DNA from: CAWGJF01 sp963715745 | GTDB taxonomy: Bacteria > Bacteroidota > Ignavibacteria > Ignavibacteriales > Ignavibacteriaceae | Length of the DNA stretch: 64,000 nucleotides | Direction of reading: 5' to 3' | NCBI GenBank assembly: GCA_963715745.1 | Contig: OY970271.1 | Coordinates: forward strand, 2,418,001-2,482,000 | Shown: positions 61,550 through 64,000 of the stretch, piece by piece | How the letters are laid out: each line of letters begins with the position of its first letter | How positions within the stretch are numbered: position 1 is the stretch's first letter | Program-made: the position numbers and the translations under genes | Notes under the pieces: generated by a model | Seen by the model: the letters and a program-made list of their open reading frames with translations, nothing else | Told to the model about the DNA's origin: nothing | The model's database searches: none

Positions 61550-61581
61550 TTTTTATCCTTATTTAAGATTAAGATAACATT

Positions 61582-61596
61582 TCCCGCAAAGCGGGA
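61582..61596. repeat. Hairpin in the leader of dapA
   Basis: Perfect six-base stem TCCCGC/GCGGGA with loop AAA. It resembles the other GC-rich micro-palindromes in the window. It lies between the tRNA-Arg gene and dapA; a leader-control role is possible but unproven. Confidence 0.5.
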
Positions 61597-61700
61597 TGAG
61601 CTTTAGATTCAAAAATATGAAAAAATAATTCAAGATATTCATTATGCTAGGACCAAATGAATTGAAAATCAAAGCCTGAAAGGATATATTTGGTTTACAG

Positions 61701-61778
<78 letters not shown>

Positions 61779-61800
61779 CTATACATATAATTACAAACAA

Positions 61801-61822
61801 AAGCCCTGATCTCTCAGGGCTT
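61801..61822 (+). terminator. Terminator after tRNA-Arg
   Basis: AAGCCCTGA (61801-61809) with TCAGGGCTT (61814-61822), loop TCTC, then TTTTAT. It is 22 bases past the tRNA. Confidence 0.9.
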
Positions 61823-61918
61823 TTTTATGTAAATACACCTCGGAAAAATATTTCCTCTTAACTTATGTTTTAGAGTAAAGAATTTTCTCCAGGCTTAATC
61901 TATACCTAAGTAAAGAGT

Positions 61919-64000
61919 TTAATTTTTGAAAATATGAAACAGTAAACTAATAAGCTCCTCACGCTTGAAAGGTTTTGATAAATAATGATCAAAGCCAAGT
62001 GATAGAAAGTTCTCTTTATCTCCAAGCATTGTATACGCTGTAATTGCAATAAATGGTATCTTTTTATAATGTTCATTAATATGCCGGATTTCATTCATTG
62101 CATCAATTCCACTAATTCCTTTAAGATTGATATCCATTAACACAGCATCATATTTATTTTTTCTGCAGTTAATAATAGCATTTTCTCCATCAAACTCATG
62201 TTGTAAACTAACAAAATCTTTTAGATATGCACTTATAACTGCTGCATTAGTTTCATCATCTTCTACTAATAATATAGTAGTTGAGTTAACAATCGAGGAT
62301 TTTTCCTTTTCAGTCAAATCTCTTTTTTTATTTGCCCCTGACAATTCCTTATCGGTCTTTAAATGATAAGGTAGTGTTATCGTAAAAGTAGAACCCTTAC
62401 CCTGAGCACTTACAATTGTGATGCTTCCATTTAACATTTCTATATATTTTTTTGCTAAACTAAGCCCCAGCCCGGTACCTTCAAATTTACGTGAATATCC
62501 TTCACTTGCCTGACGAAACGGTTCAAAAATTATATCCTGATATTCTTTACTGATTCCAACCCCGGTATCAATTACATCAACCACTATTGAACCAGAGGAA
62601 TTATTTAATTTACACTTTACATAAACTCCACCTTTTACGGTATATTTTATTGCATTGCTGATGAGGTTGTTAAATATTTTTAGAAGCATGTCTCTATCAG
62701 AGTTAATATAAATTTCTTGTGGAGGCAGTGACAGATCAAGGAACAATTCTTTTTGTTTTGAAACTGACTGGAAAAGATTCACTGATTCCTGCAGTAATTC
62801 ATTGAATTTAATTTCTGAAAAATTTATTTCTTCTTTGCCTGCTTCGATCCTGGAAATATCGAGAATAGAATTCAAGGTTTCCATCAACCTGTTACCACTG
62901 TTAAGAATTGTTTGGATCATTTCAAGATGGTTTGGATCTTTATCATCGAATGAGAGGAGTTCTGCAAAACCTAAAATACCCACCAGAGGAGTACGCAGTT
63001 CGTGACTCATATTAGCAAGAAAGTTGGACTTTATCCTGTTTGATTCTTCAGCTTTTACCTTTGCAGTTATAAGGTCATTCATCATTTTTTTCTTATCGGT
63101 TATATCTTCCTTAATCCCTATAAAATGAGTTATCATTCCTTTTACATCATTGATAGGAGAAATTGAAACTGATTCCCAGTAAAGTTCACCATTTTTCTTT
63201 TTATTATGAAATTCACCCTGCCAGTCAGATCCCGAAAGAATAGTTTCCCACATTACAGCATATTCTTCTTTTGTCATCTCACCCGAACTAAGTATGCTGG
63301 GATTCTTACCGATTACTTCTGATTGTGAGTAACCTGTAACATTACAAAACTTTTTATTTACATATTCAATGTTTCCATTTTTATCAGTTATAACAACAGA
63401 AGCAGGACTGTATTCAATTCCTATATACAACTTCCTGACCATATCCTCAGCAAATTTTCTATCAGTTATATCAATAAGTGTATTTAACTGTATTGTTTTT
63501 CCTTTCTGCTTAAAGAAAGCAACTGACAACAAGGCAATTATAAGTTTGCCGCTTTTAGTTCGGAAACTACATTCAAACCCGAGAAGCATTTTCTTATCAT
63601 TCAAAATCTTCAATATCTTCTGCCTGTCTTCCATGTTATCGAATAATCCAAGCTCAACTAAAGATTTACCTATTACTTCATCTCTTGTAAATTCCATATC
63701 CCTGAGAAAAGTTTCATTCACATCGAGGATTGTACTGTCCTCCGGATTTGTCAGGACAATAGTAACAGGGCTTTTTTGAAATACGTCGGAAAATATTTTT
63801 TCTGATTCTTTAAGATGTTCTTCAATTATTTTGCGTTCTGATTCTTTACGGATATACTCAAGCGCAAAAGAAATATCCGTAGCCATTTCATTAAGCAGCT
63901 CTACTTCAGATGCCTGGAAAAAATTTTTCTGGTCGGAATAAATGGATAATGCACCAACAACTTTACCAAAAACCTTCAAAGGTAATGCAACCGATGCTTT
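61919..64000 (-). CDS. PAS/GAF hybrid sensor histidine kinase with receiver, 5' end outside window
   Basis: The frame stays open past the TTG at 63979 to the right edge (ASVALPLKVFGKVVGALSIYS), the second half of a GAF domain, so the real start is outside. Two PAS domains follow (FSDVFQKSPVTIVLTNPEDS; GIEYSPASVVITDKNGNIEYVNKKF with a PAC segment ending GIKEDITDKKK), then HisKA (SNFLANMSHELRTPLVGILGF), HATPase (IDTGVGISKEY, GTGLGLSLAKKYIEML), and a C-terminal receiver (ILLVEDDETNAA, AVLMDINLKGISG with Asp, and YLSKPF). There is no HTH output. It is the last gene of the window. Confidence 0.95.
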   Translation of the reverse strand, partial: KASVALPLKVFGKVVGALSIYSDQKNFFQASEVELLNEMATDISFALEYIRKESERKIIEEHLKESEKIFSDVFQKSPVTIVLTNPEDSTILDVNETFLRDMEFTRDEVIGKSLVELGLFDNMEDRQKILKILNDKKMLLGFECSFRTKSGKLIIALLSVAFFKQKGKTIQLNTLIDITDRKFAEDMVRKLYIGIEYSPASVVITDKNGNIEYVNKKFCNVTGYSQSEVIGKNPSILSSGEMTKEEYAVMWETILSGSDWQGEFHNKKKNGELYWESVSISPINDVKGMITHFIGIKEDITDKKKMMNDLITAKVKAEESNRIKSNFLANMSHELRTPLVGILGFAELLSFDDKDPNHLEMIQTILNSGNRLMETLNSILDISRIEAGKEEINFSEIKFNELLQESVNLFQSVSKQKELFLDLSLPPQEIYINSDRDMLLKIFNNLISNAIKYTVKGGVYVKCKLNNSSGSIVVDVIDTGVGISKEYQDIIFEPFRQASEGYSRKFEGTGLGLSLAKKYIEMLNGSITIVSAQGKGSTFTITLPYHLKTDKELSGANKKRDLTEKEKSSIVNSTTILLVEDDETNAAVISAYLKDFVSLQHEFDGENAIINCRKNKYDAVLMDINLKGISGIDAMNEIRHINEHYKKIPFIAITAYTMLGDKENFLSLGFDHYLSKPFKREELISLLFHIFKN

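Noticed and set aside
63979..63979. Start codon of the right-edge kinase
   Set aside because: The frame continues to the window edge with GAF-domain sequence, so this TTG is internal.

Overview
The window is AT-rich bacterial chromosome. I read it as a member of the Ignavibacteria / Ignavibacteriales (Bacteroidota-Chlorobiota group), at moderate-to-good confidence. The main evidence is a family of secreted proteins ending in the same roughly 85-residue type A C-terminal sorting domain of the type IX (Por) secretion system, with a QNYPNPFNPxT block and a final KKMxLLK. Supporting evidence is a 1385-residue hybrid two-component sensor, Reg_prop/Y_Y_Y and LytTR signalling proteins, a candidate Bacteroidota-like -7 box, and DUF5683, RhuM and OMP_b-brl_3-type proteins. 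No plasmid or phage backbone is visible.

Positions 1-14500 are an accessory region of exported proteins: a beta-helix/esterase fusion cut by the left edge, a second beta-helix protein, an orphan sorting domain, the large hybrid sensor, a BNR/propeller protein, and an unrecognised two-gene secreted operon whose first gene looks frameshifted. Positions 14500-20400 are a defence and repeat island. It holds gene remnants, a NicO-like membrane protein, a DUF559 nuclease, an IS200-like/RAYT transposase between mirror-ordered palindromes, a single-chain restriction-modification enzyme, and a candidate small RNA. Positions 20400-35500 return to secreted beta-helix, TIM-barrel-like, esterase, FG-GAP and sorting-domain proteins, mixed with an rRNA methyltransferase, a GNAT enzyme, an oxidoreductase, an alpha/beta hydrolase and a VOC protein. 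A LytS/LytR-like pair follows.

From 37500 on the DNA is mostly core chromosome: tRNA-Pro, a MerR regulator, aroQ, a Ppx/GppA phosphatase, argD-like, then a long minus-strand run with parB, parA, a CHAD protein, a glycosyltransferase, cdaA, folP, rpe and a PASTA protein. Next come a POT peptide transporter, an NFACT protein, an M20 deacylase, a frameshifted RhuM-Fic gene, an outer-membrane beta-barrel receptor, the lysine/diaminopimelate operon dapA-dapB-dapH-lysC, tRNA-Arg, and a PAS/GAF hybrid kinase running off the right edge.

The most unusual signal is layered small palindromic DNA. (i) Palindromic repeats are inserted in frame inside coding genes: the ATPase domain of the hybrid sensor, the methylase region of the restriction enzyme, and the sorting domain of a beta-helix protein. 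(ii) A RAYT-like transposase is flanked by the same palindromes in mirror order. (iii) GC-rich micro-palindromes of about 19-22 bases interrupt sequences whose uninterrupted counterparts also occur in the window, so they look like insertions. Three genes also carry apparent single-base frameshifts, which may be assembly errors or real decay. All family names are by eye; no database search was possible.
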